Assembly (NCBI GenBank): GCA_032716605.1
Contig: CM064530.1
Span: 3,157,785-3,221,784 of the forward strand
Direction of reading: 5' to 3'
From: Paralithodes platypus
Lineage: Eukaryota > Arthropoda > Malacostraca > Decapoda > Lithodidae
DNA: 64,000 nt
Part shown: positions 47,988 through 57,700 of the stretch, piece by piece
Position numbering within the stretch: position 1 is the stretch's first letter
Layout: the number at the start of each line of letters is the position of its first letter
Made by a program: the position numbers and the translations under genes
Notes under the pieces: generated by a model
The model's database searches: none
Seen by the model: the letters and a program-made list of their open reading frames with translations, nothing else
What the model was told of the DNA's origin: nothing

Positions 47988-48150
47988 TTAACCCCTTCAC
48001 CACGATGACGTAATTTTCATCTTATTCTGGCTACCATTAGACGATTTTCTTTAACTTATAATCTACTTCTAGGACTCAAAGGGGTATAATTTCAATAAAC
48101 TCTCTGAATAACATAAGTGCTTCTTAAACTGCATAAAATCGTCTAGTTGT
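47988..48150 (+). mobile_element. MITE family D (D5), truncated
   Basis: Starts TTAACCCCTTCACCACGATG and continues with CTGGCTACCATTAGACGATT. It stops where a copy of dispersed repeat F begins near 48150, so the right end is lost. Confidence 0.6.
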
Positions 48151-48301
48151 AGTTATAATGTAAAACTTGCAAAATAAACAAACCAAACCTTATACGGACA
48201 CAGTAAAACGACAAAACCAATATTTATATCAAGAACATTTTCAAGTTTAGCCATATAATTTAAGTTTCCTTGTGTGAGGGTGATGGAATCTGGTGTTCTA
48301 T

Positions 48302-48585
48302 TGTAAAGTCAGTGAAAATAGGCTATCCTAAACAGATCGGATGCGGAAATACCCTGAGCCGACCAGGCCAAGTGGGATATCTTTATTGGTCTAACTGGTA
48401 AGGTGTCTGCCTCACAACCCAAGGGTCGAGAGTTCGAGCCCCCACCAGGGCTTGATATTTTTGTGAGGCTATTTCCTCATCTAACTAAGTTTAGGTGTGC
48501 TGGTAACATTGTTCAGATGGTTGAGAGTAAGATCGGAGCTCCATAAATCCTCTTTCGCGTATGGTGTAAAAAAACTATTCCTACA
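48302..48585 (+). repeat. Left terminal repeat of the TRIM-like element
   Basis: 284 bp, TGTAAAGTCAGTG to ATTCCTACA. About 94% identical by eye to the right repeat. A tRNA-like segment with A and B boxes lies around 48386-48450. A second ATTCCTACA ends at 48601, so the left border with the internal region could be 16 bp further on. Confidence 0.7.
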
Positions 48586-48833
48586 GGCCTAGATTCCTAC
48601 AGGACAAGGAAGGGGATAGGAGAGAGCAGGGAGTGTATGTGAGACGCGCTTGGGTTGGGTTGTGGAGTTGCCAACTAGGCAGTTAGTAGGTGCGTGTTGA
48701 GCACCGCTCAGTGAACTTGACTCGCCATTCCCGTTAGTCTCTCTGACGGACTCTCGGTCGATTCGGCTCAGGCTTGTTCCTCTCTGTTCGTTCCTCTCGG
48801 TTCGGAGCCTTCGCTTCCCGGAAGGTGAAGTAG

Positions 48834-49116
48834 TGCAAAGTCAGTGAAAATAGGCTAGCCTAAACAGATCGGATGCGGAAATACCCTGAGCCGACCAGGC
48901 CAAGCGGGATATTTCTATTGATCTAACTGGTAAGGTGTCTGCCTTAAAACCCAAGGGTCGAGAGTTCGAGCCCCCACCATAGCTTGATATTTTCGTGAGG
49001 CCATTTCCTCATCTAACGAAGATTAGGTGTGCTGGTAAAATTGTTCAGATGGTTGAGAGTAAGATCGGAGCTCCATAAATCCTCTTTCGGGTATGGTGTA
49101 AAAACCGATTCCTACA
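48834..49116 (+). repeat. Right terminal repeat of the TRIM-like element
   Basis: 283 bp, TGCAAAGTCAGTG to GATTCCTACA. The roughly 18 differences from the left repeat are spread along its length, which suggests an old insertion if the two repeats were identical at integration. The B box AGTTCGAGCCC is unchanged; the A-box start is TGATCTAACTGG instead of TGGTCTAACTGG. Confidence 0.7.
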
Positions 49117-49524
49117 CTATGGTGGTTAAAATTGCATATGCCTACACAGGGACATGAGTGTTGGCAAGTATTATACACTATTTATATGGTCGCATAATTC
49201 TAACCAAGCGATATTTACTTAAGTAGCTCAGAGGTATACAGGTGTCATTGTGCTGAAAGGGTTAAGGAGAGATAGGGGAGGCCTGGTGAAGGTACGAGAC
49301 ACGAGCGAGGGTCACAGACGTCCTCTCTCGACCATGGCTTAAGAAAGTATGGTGTACGTCATAACACCAGAGTTTATGTGCCTTAGGCGGGGATATTGGG
49401 TGGCCACTCGTAAATTATTCCCATACAAATACACTGGTTGAAACTCCTCTTTTATGTAAATAGCTACATGATAATAGACTAGCATGCACAGAATCTAACT
49501 TGCACAATTCTGCAGAAGCAAAGT

Positions 49525-49735
49525 CGACGTAATAAATTATGTCTGGGTACCAAGTATATTTTGTTCAATGATTGGTATCAGCAATATCTAAACATGATTT
49601 CTATATTTTGAATGAAATATACAAACATGTTCCTACACTTACCCACCCTATTCAACATCTGACAGACAGCACAGAGCGAGCCAAACGTAATGACAGCCGA
49701 GACATGACTTATTAGCGCCACCGTACAGTACATGT
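49525..49735 (-). mobile_element. MITE family I (I3)
   Basis: Same orientation as I1, with CAATGATTGGTATCAGCAAT, GATATACAAAC-like interior and the end GACTTATTAGCGCCACCGTA. The left end is diverged. Confidence 0.6.
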
Positions 49736-49870
49736 AGGCCTACACAGATTCAAACAGCCATTTTCAGAGTATGACTAAATAAGTCAATAAAGAGTATAAA
49801 CATCTAAGTACCATTTATCTCAAAGTTAAAGAGATTCTTCTTAAGTTTAAACAAATATATATTAGGCACA

Positions 49871-50330
49871 TTAAGGGGAGATGGGTTGTTTTTATGGCTC
49901 CCCTTCTTCCTCTTGCATTGGCCCTTTAGTTTCATATTTCAAGACGTTCGGCTCATTAGTTTGGCAATTAGGCCTATAATGTAAAACTTGCAAAACAAAC
50001 AAACCAAAACTTATACGAACACAGTAAAAAGACAAAACAACTAGGTGGAAACAACGCTCAAGTAAAATAATTTATAAATAAAAGAACACCCATCCACCAC
50101 ATAGGGTGTACATCACATGAGCAAGTCATTCCGGCCTTTTTCTTTGTCAATATTAAAACTTTTCGTGTCGTTCAGGTGTCATTATTTTTCCAGGCAAGCG
50201 ATAGCAATATAGGCCATTTTTCTACCGAAAAATGTAAAAATTCATCTCAAAGGGAGGTCTTGAAGGTATTTTTTTTAAAGTTGCATGGAGGTCTAGGGAG
50301 CAAACTAGAAAGAAAAATAAATTTCTTTCC
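49871..50330 (+). mobile_element. MITE family G (G9) with nested F repeat
   Basis: Left end TTAAGGGGAGATGGGTTGTT, right half with GGCAAGCGATAGCAAT, TTTTCTACCGAAAAATGTAA and GGTCTAGGGAGCAAACTAG. A copy of dispersed repeat F (about 49978-50132) interrupts the middle. The right border is not sharp. Confidence 0.65.
49978..50132 (-). repeat. Dispersed repeat F (F7), nested in MITE G9
   Basis: AATGTAAAACTTGCAAAACA to ATCACATGAGCAAGTCATT; orientation as F3. Confidence 0.6.
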
Positions 50331-50547
50331 CTTTGTGTTATTTCCTGTTACCTTTAGTAATACGAATGATAATCCAAGTACGCTCTGTAAACAACACTCA
50401 TGCCCACAATATTCGTTCAGTATCAGGCGCTGCGAAGTGAAAGAATCGTTTAAGAATACAAGCGTCATCCACTCCATTTGTGCATAATTAATATTTACAA
50501 TCTACACAATACTCTGACACTTAGAAGCAACCTGTGTATATGTTGGA

Positions 50548-50920
50548 TACAAGTCTCCCTCACTATCTGATGCCCCTATTTACGTTAATAAGTCGTAGGT
50601 GTGTGCATAAACCTTTAATTTAACCGTCTTGGTGGAGTAATTGTTAATGTGTCTAAAAATCTGTGTGTGATAACCCAAGTTCGAATCCCGGTGGATCACA
50701 TATATGCTTTCATTAATTTCATTGGAGGTGTTTGGTGTTGTGGTGAAATGAATAAAAAATATATTAGTATAGGTCTATAGGCATTTGGGTTTGGGTTTTA
50801 GCTAGTCCAAGAACGCATCCTCATTTTCCCTCAGTAATTTTAGGGTTGGCTATACGATTTGTCTATTTAAGATCGGGTTTTCAGGAACATAACCCAATCG
50901 TACATCGAGGGAGACCTGTA
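50548..50920 (+). mobile_element. MITE family E (E5) with nested SINE
   Basis: Ends TACAAGTCTCCCTC and GAGGGAGACCTGTA. The S2 SINE at 50618-50765 interrupts the body after ATTTACGTTAATAAG. Confidence 0.75.
50618..50765 (+). mobile_element. tRNA-derived SINE (family S2) inside MITE E5
   Basis: Matches 41555-41702, with B box AAGTTCGAATCCCGGTGG and the TTAATTTCATTGGAGGTGTT body and an AATAAAAAATAT tail. It interrupts the short transposon at 50548-50920. Confidence 0.7.
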
Positions 50921-50977
50921 CTGTCAGATAAATAAAGTCCTGCCTGCAGTGACTTGTTGACTAGACTCGGTTTCTTT

Positions 50978-51050
50978 TCAGCTGACGATAAATTGAAACC
51001 CTTAGCAGCTAATTCCTTGATACTGAATGTAAAAATATTAAACTGCTATG
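50978..51050 (+). mobile_element. Dispersed element J fragment (J4)
   Basis: Left-end fragment TTTTCAGCTGACGATAAATT, then TTAGCAGCTAATTCCTTGAT and AATATTAAACTGCTATG. A shorter relative is at 42160-42210. Confidence 0.5.
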
Positions 51051-51341
51051 TCTCTGCATAATATCATAACCAAGTCTATATAATTAGCAACATAATTCAC
51101 TACAAAATCTTCAAAATAACTGGGAAATCTTGATGGGAACTTTACAATTTACCGACGCTTGAAAAGAAACAGACACTTGTTACAGGCAGCTTTGCCTTTT
51201 GTCTCCTTCATACACATAGAAAAAAAAAATCTTCCAAAGGTTAACACCAAAGACAGAGCCGACATTTTTTTTCTTTGAACGCCATTTTAGTGCATCAATT
51301 ATCAAAGACCGAGGTTGTATAATATTTGTGATCAAACATAA

Positions 51342-51563
51342 TGTACAGTCGGCCTAATAAGTGATGTCTCGGCAACAATTATGTTTTGATCAATAATTGG
51401 TATCCGCAATATTTACACAGGATTTCTTCTTTTTGAGTGAGATATACAAACATGTTCCTACACTTACCTACCGTATACAACATCTGACAGACATTAATAC
51501 AGCACACAGCGAGCCAAACGTAAGGACAGCCGAGACATGACTTATTAGCGCCACCGTACAGTA
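51342..51563 (-). mobile_element. MITE family I (I1)
   Basis: Inverted ends of about 30 bp: TGTACAGTCGGCCTAATAAG at the left pairs with CTTATTAGCGCCACCGTACA at the right. Copies at 31055-31255 and 49525-49735. The ORF over it is incidental. Confidence 0.65.
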
Positions 51564-51590
51564 TATCCAAAGACCAAACTATGGATTATG

Positions 51591-51774
51591 TACAGGTTTC
51601 CCTCACTATCCGATGCCCCAATTTACGATATTATTATAGGATTTTTAGGTGTTTGGGTTTTGGCTGGTCCCAGAATGCATCCCCATTTACCCCATTAATT
51701 TTAGGGTTCGCTATACAATTTTTCTATTTGAGATCGGATTTTCAGGAACGTAACCTAATCGAGGGAGACCTGTA
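51591..51774 (+). mobile_element. MITE family E (E1), uninterrupted
   Basis: 184 bp with 14-bp inverted ends TACAGGTTTCCCTC and GAGGGAGACCTGTA. Body CACTATCCGATGCCCCAATT to GGATTTTCAGGAACGTAACC. No coding sequence. Ends in TA, so a TA-targeting (mariner-like) origin is possible. Confidence 0.75.
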
Positions 51775-52194
51775 CCAGTATTCACAAATCTTTACTATGG
51801 GTGTGGAGATATTGGAGTGTAAAGAGCAATTTTACAGGGTGCCAAACGAAAGCCGAGTCCATTATTTTCAGTTGTTATTTTTGTATATGTAACACTAAAA
51901 TTAGGGTTTATAGATCAAATTATGTGTTTGAAAGTGATTAAATGGCCAAAACAATGCTACTTCATGTTAATTTTCTTGTATACCTTCTCACACTCCTACA
52001 AGTCTTCATACAAAATTGGTCCGATTTGACACCCTGAGAGCAAAATATCACCCGTGGAAACAAGATGGCAGAGGAGGAGGTTGGCCGATCTCTGTTACTA
52101 TAGGGCCTCTAGTTCACACCATCACCTAACCCCTTCAGTGCCGGCGACTTTTTTCCAATTTCATTCTTGGTAAATTTTTACAATTTTGTGTAGT

Positions 52195-52720
<526 letters not shown>

Positions 52721-53091
52721 GAAGGATCCGTGGAAGTAAAAAGGAATTAGGGAGATAGTTTGAAGCCTGTTAATTGCTGGAGGCTCTTTTTAAACTGAAT
52801 AAAACCGTCAAAAGTAGCCAGAATAAAGTTGAAAAAATGTCACCAGTACAGAAGGGGTTAACTACAACATTCTAAAGAGTATATGTGCAGTACGTACACT
52901 TGCCTACAAGAATTTGTACCCACGCCATGAAAAAGCATCTTGCAATGAAAGTTCACTGGGAGATAAGGGCTACACACATTTTGGGGTAACAACCAGGCAA
53001 GCGGAACGACCCTTTATAACTGGGGTATCGAGGGGGGTTGGGCTTGAGGTTGGGGGGGGGGGGGGGGAGATGGATGCTCTTCTGGATCTTT

Positions 53092-53232
53092 CACGGTCTT
53101 GATAGCGTAATGCATAGTGCGCGGAATTTCGATGTGAGTATCCTAGGTTCGAGTCCTCGGAGTGCCACATGTATTTGTTGATTTCATTAATTGAGTTAAG
53201 ATGTGAAGTTGGTTGGTGTTAAAAACATAATA
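53092..53232 (+). mobile_element. tRNA-derived SINE (family S3)
   Basis: Starts TCTTGATAGCGTAATGCATA, has GTGCGCGGAATTTCGATGTG and B box TAGGTTCGAGTCCTCGGAG, then a body with TTGATTTCATTAATTGAG. Shares a tail domain with S2. Copies also at 11588, 38722 and 57297. Confidence 0.7.
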
Positions 53233-53376
53233 GTAAGAATAGCCCTTTCACCGTGTGAGAGCCTCCTCAACCTCGGGAGTGTCCTCTTGAGGCGGTCGAG
53301 TCCAAATGATCCGTGTCTTGAGGGAGCAGAACAGGAACACTTACTTGGCCAAATAGTCTTCCTCCATCTTTCTTAT

Positions 53377-54121
53377 TACAGGTCTCCCTCACTATCCGAT
53401 GCGGGAGACCTGTAATCCGATGCGGGCCCAACCCCGAAAGGGGTTGAAATAGGGGAGCTATCCCCCCGCCAAAGGCGGCTTTCTAGGGCCTTTCCTACCT
53501 GATACTGAGAGGATTGGGTTCTAGTCATGTGGTGATGGGCTGGTCTATCAGAGTGAGAACTGAGCGATCTCTGCCATACCCATAGCTCACTCTGACTGTT
53601 CCTTTTACTGTACTTATATATTTTCTAGATCTCAAGTGACGGCGTCTCTTCCGTGGATTGACCTCCCAATCTACCAAGATTGGAAGCCAAAGCGTCACAT
53701 TTTTCCTTTGCCCCTCAACTTTCTCTTCATAATTGCTGAGGGGCACAGGGCCCTGGGTGGGGCTTTGGTTTCCCGGGTGTTTCCGCACCCTCCTCAGCTC
53801 CCCGCCATGGAGTGGCTTCGGTCACTCCAGGCTTTATTGCGGTCGGCAGGGAGGGTTCTGTGGGGGCGCTCTGTTATGGCCTTGGCCTTGCTCGGGGCCT
53901 TGGGGCTGTTCGGCCAGGCAGCTTGGGGAACAACAACAACTATCCGATGCCCCGATTTACGAGATAATTATAGGCTTTTAGGTGTTTGGGGTTTGGTTTT
54001 TGGCTGGTCCCAGAACGCATCCCCATTTACCCCATTAATTTTAGGGTTCTCTATACAATTTTTCTATTTAAGATCGGGTTTTCAGGCACGTAACCCAATC
54101 GTAAATCGAGGGAGAACTGTA
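53377..54121 (+). mobile_element. MITE family E (E4) with nested L retroposon
   Basis: Ends TACAGGTCTCCCTC and GAGGGAGAACTGTA. The body is split by the 538-bp insertion at 53403-53940, with a 10-bp target duplication. Lies downstream of the Piezo stop codon. Confidence 0.75.
53403..53940 (+). mobile_element. LINE-tailed retroposon (family L), longer copy inside MITE E4
   Basis: Inserted in a short transposon with 10-bp duplication TATCCGATGC (53393-53402 and 53941-53950). The 3' 230 bp match the copy at 61677-61906 and end in AACAACAAC. The 5' part includes GGGCCCAACCCCGAAAGGGG. A second ATCCGATGC at 53415-53423 means the true 5' start may be 53424, leaving GGGAGACCTGTA as extra or rearranged host sequence. 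No long reading frame of LINE type was found, so it is probably non-autonomous. Confidence 0.7.
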
Positions 54122-54211
54122 TTTCAGCTATTGTTTGGAGTACAGTACTCTATAGAATGCTCATAACACTAAATAGGATCTGCTCTAAACCAGTAACCAT
54201 TTCAGTACATA

Positions 54212-54299
54212 TATTCTATCAGTCTACTGTACATGTATCCTTCCTACTGGTTCTATATTCTATCAGTCTACTGTACATGTATCCTTCCTACTGGTTCTA
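54212..54299 (+). repeat. 44-bp tandem duplication
   Basis: Two identical copies of TATTCTATCAGTCTACTGTA plus CATGTATCCTTCCTACTGGT and TCTA, downstream of the Piezo stop codon. Confidence 0.95.
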
Positions 54300-54327
54300 T
54301 AGTCTTTCTTCAGACATAAATAAATAC

Positions 54328-54521
54328 ATCACTTCCCGAGCCGTGGCTTAGCCAGTAGAGCATCGGCTGCTGATCAAAGGGTCGGCGGATCGACTCCGCA
54401 CTGTCAAAATGTTATTGGTAGATGTCAAGCTAGGGCAACTTGACCTAGAGATTCGTAACAATGCCTAATGTTCATGGCCACCCCTTCTCGGGAATTATGG
54501 CGGCTGGCAAAAAAAAAAAAA
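54328..54521 (+). mobile_element. tRNA-derived SINE (family S1) in Piezo 3' UTR
   Basis: Starts near GAGCCGTGGCTTAGCCAGTA with A-box-like and B-box-like (CGGATCGACTCC) sequence, then a body GTCAAAATGTTATTGGTAGA, a GGCCACCCCTTC segment and a poly(A)-like tail. It is flanked by a 12-bp duplication ATAAATAAATAC (54316-54327 and 54522-54533). It is in the opposite orientation to Piezo and its right duplication ends 2 nt from the Piezo stop codon. Confidence 0.8.
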
Positions 54522-54535
54522 ATAAATAAATACGA

Positions 54536-54706
54536 TTACTCAAGCCTGGGGTCAGCCTCCTCAGCCTCGGGAGTGTCTTCTTCGGGCGGTCGGGTCCACT
54601 TGATGAGCGTTTCGGGCGACCGGAACAGGAACACCAACTTGGCAAACAAGTCCTCCTCTAGCTCCAACTCACTGCTCTCGCGCACCAGGTAGATGTCTAG
54701 GCACAG
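54536..54706 (-). CDS. Piezo: Piezo last coding exon, C-terminal domain and stop (residues 453-508)
   Basis: Encodes [20 protein letters not shown] and then [18 protein letters not shown], the near-invariant Piezo C-terminus, followed by a short acidic tail ([15 protein letters not shown]) and TAA. P483/E484 match mouse P2536/E2537; the spacing from M440 (43 residues) is identical. 3' splice site CTCCTCAG. The acidic tail extends beyond the usual end near IKWTR. A SINE target duplication starts 2 nt after the stop. Confidence 0.97.
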   Translation of the reverse strand: MCLDIYLVRESSELELEEDLFAKLVFLFRSPETLIKWTRPPEEDTPEAEEADPRLE

Positions 54707-57700
54707 CTGAGGAGAGGGAGGTTCTAGGTTAGCTATAAAAATGAGGGTATGTATGTATGAATATACTCAGGCACATACCCCATAGCTTATAGTGGCAGAC
54801 TCGAGACACAGCCAGAACAGAAACAACATTTAAAGTTTCAGTTCTTAGGGTTCGGGACCACTTTCACGTTCCCTCGCCCCTTACTCTGTCTCGTCAAGTA
54901 GGTACATTTTTACAAGGGCAGGAGGATTCCTAGCCCCCTGCCCACAGAAGGAAAAAGTAAGACAGTAAAAGAGACAGACAAAAACAGCTAAGGTTGGGTA
55001 AAGGATGCCAAACCTCACTCTGGAGTCTGGATAGTACCAGCTGGCAACACACGAGCAAGTTAATAATTATCAGCTAAAATACAGTTGTAGTACATTTACC
55101 TATCCATAAAACCAAATTCATCATACTTTCTATCCATCAGAAACCTACAGTACAGTTATTTTTACATTTCTGCTTTATATCAATGTTTATGGCTCCAACT
55201 TTCTAGTGTTCAATTGACGGTGTGTTGACATACCTGCAGGATACGGTCGACATTTGGTAGGTCTTCTAACATGATCTTGAGGACAGAGCCGGCAAAGTGG
55301 CCTCTGAGCATCCTCCCAGCCACCAACACCAGTGTACCGTACATCCCCACGATCCTGCGGGCAAAGGAGAGGTACAGTTGTAGACATAGGAAGCAAATTA
55401 TTTTTTCATAGTGGGGTCGGTCCTTAGAGATCTGTGCCCCATAAAATTTTCTTTCCTTCACTTAAACATTAGGCTATTCAGTGTGCAGTTGGGTTTGAGT
55501 ACATCATTAGATTGATATCCAGTATTCGATAAATGGAGGCACTGGCTGACAGATAGAGTTTAGAGGTACAGTATAAGAGTGAAAGTGGAGTTGTGGGTGG
55601 AAGGAGGGACACTGGCTTACGGCACCTACCCTCCTTCAGAGACTTACTTAACCAAAAAGTCCCCCAGTACCTACTCTCCTTAACCCTCCGAGTACATTGA
55701 CGGGTGTTAGATTTGATTATAGCTATATTTAGATGATATTATGAAGCTTGGGAAGGATCTGTGGTAGTTAAAAGGGTTGGCTGAGATAGTTTGAAGCCTT
55801 ATTATTGCTAGAGGTAATTCCTACGCTGAAATGTTTTTGTCTGCCAGAATATGATTAAAAGTCTGTCCCTGGTACTAAGTGGGTTAAGAGACTTACAGTA
55901 CTTGACCAAAAGGTACCCTCCTTTAGAGACGTACAGTACGTGGCACAATAAAAAACCAGTACCTACCCTCCTTTAGAGACTTACTTGACCAAGAAGTAAT
56001 CCATCACCTACCCTCCTTTTAGAGACACACTTGACCAAAAAGACCCCCAGTACCTACCCTCCTTTAGAGAAGTAACTGAGGCCCTTGGGGAAGGCCTTGT
56101 CATTGAAGGTGTAGAGGGTGAGGACGGTACACTTCTGACTGGTCTTGGGCAGCCACCAGAACCCTCCACCCACGCAGTTCTCCTTCACCTCCCACCACTT
56201 CTCAGCGTTTTGGGACATCAGCGAGAACTTCAGGTTAACGTACCCTTTCTTCTTCTCTGCAAAATATAGGAGATAGGGTTTTTTTTTCTGCATCAAAATA
56301 TACAAGATAGGCTTTCCTCATCTACTCTTTGAACATGGCAGAACCACCTCAAAGTACAGTACTTCTCTTTATCCAGTCAACCACTCATTCAATGCCCAGA
56401 GCTTGTTCCTCCTTCACATACGTTTCAAACACTTCCCTATCACCGTGGCCATGGCCTTCCTTAGGGACTCGGGGCTGTTAGGCCAGGCAGCTTAGGGAAC
56501 GACAACAATAACTCACTCCATCCAGCCTGTACACACATGGTAAAGTTTTGGCCATCCCTTTGGAGCTGATAGAGCGCTCCACTTTGACAACCTTGGACAA
56601 AACACCCTTCCTCCATTACTCCGAGAATTTATTAAGATATATCCATTTACAAGTACAGGTATAAGTAATCCTATATTATACAATAGTTCCAGTGAAATCT
56701 GGCCATAATGTACGGTACATCCGTTGCCAGTATCACCGGACTCTCCACAAATTCAAGGGAGGAAGAATGTTTTTTACAAGGTCTCCAAACAGGAGTGTTC
56801 CATCGGCTCCCAAGGGGTAGCCTAAACTTACCCCAGCTACCATTCTGAAGTATATGTCTCCCTCACTATCCGATGCCCCAATTTACAATATCATTGTAGG
56901 TTTTTAGGTGTTTGTGCTTGGGTTTTGGCTGGTCCGAGAACGCATCCATATTTACCCCATTAATTTAGGGTTCGCTATACGATCTTTCTATAGAAGATCG
57001 GGTTTTCAGGAGCGCAACCGAATCATAAATCGAGGGAGACCTGTATCTCACCTCCACCAAACAACACCTTCACTAACCTATAAGTTGTGTGACGTATTCC
57101 GCCTCGCCCTTATTAGTGACCTTGAGGAACTTGGGGAAGATGGTGGGGATGGTGACGGGGTTGGCCGATAAGTTACCTTCCAAGATCCTCACCATCTGCT
57201 CTCGGACCGGATGGCGCACGGAGTCTGAGGGGAGATAGGCGTAAGAGTAAGTATGATAAAGTCAGAATTTACTTGATCTTTAATTATTATGTTCTCTCCA
57301 CTAACCAACTTTACTTCTAAACTCGATTAATGAAATTAACAAACACATGTGGCAGTCCGGGGATTCGAACCCAGAACGCTCACACCGATAATAATAATAA
57401 TAATAATAGTTCTCAAAGCTAGCGCATGTTAAGCCAGCTAAGGATAGCCCAATAAGGCCGATTAGGCGTATTTCCATTGAGATCGTGTACTACTACCCCA
57501 TCCCCTTGATCATGAGGGACAGTATAGACTCAGTGCTTGTGAAAAACCTTTACTGCGCCGAGCATGGGTGCGATCCTTGGACCTTTTAGGTGAAAGTCCA
57601 AGACGCTAGTCACTACACCAGCGAGCCGCTTTCCTTCTTATTTGTCTTGAGCCACCCCTTGGAGATGATCACAGAATACATCTTACAGAATATATCATGA

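Larger units (their letters stand above)
48302..49116 (+). mobile_element. LTR-like miniature retrotransposon (TRIM-like) with tRNA-like sequence in each terminal repeat
   Basis: Two direct repeats of 284 and 283 bp flank 248 bp. Each repeat begins TG and ends CA, and the whole is bordered by a 4-bp duplication CTAT (48298-48301 and 49117-49120). An inverted paralogue of the flanks at 46228-46385 has the uninterrupted site with a single CTAT, so this is a real insertion. Just before the right repeat is a purine-rich GGAAGGTGAAGTAG (48820-48833), like a polypurine tract. No ORF is present and no primer-binding site is obvious. Both repeats contain a tRNA-like A box (TGGTCTAACTGG in the left one) and B box (AGTTCGAGCCC). 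Alternatively it could be a tandem dimer of a SINE, though TG/CA ends and a 4-bp duplication favour an LTR-type element. Confidence 0.7.

Noticed and set aside
48386..48456. Possible tRNA-Val gene (CAC in the anticodon position)
   Set aside because: The anticodon stem does not pair, and the same sequence appears in both direct repeats of a larger element.
53636..54166. 176-codon ORF with a hydrophobic stretch
   Set aside because: It spans the end of retroposon L and MITE E4, two different insertions, so it cannot be a native gene.
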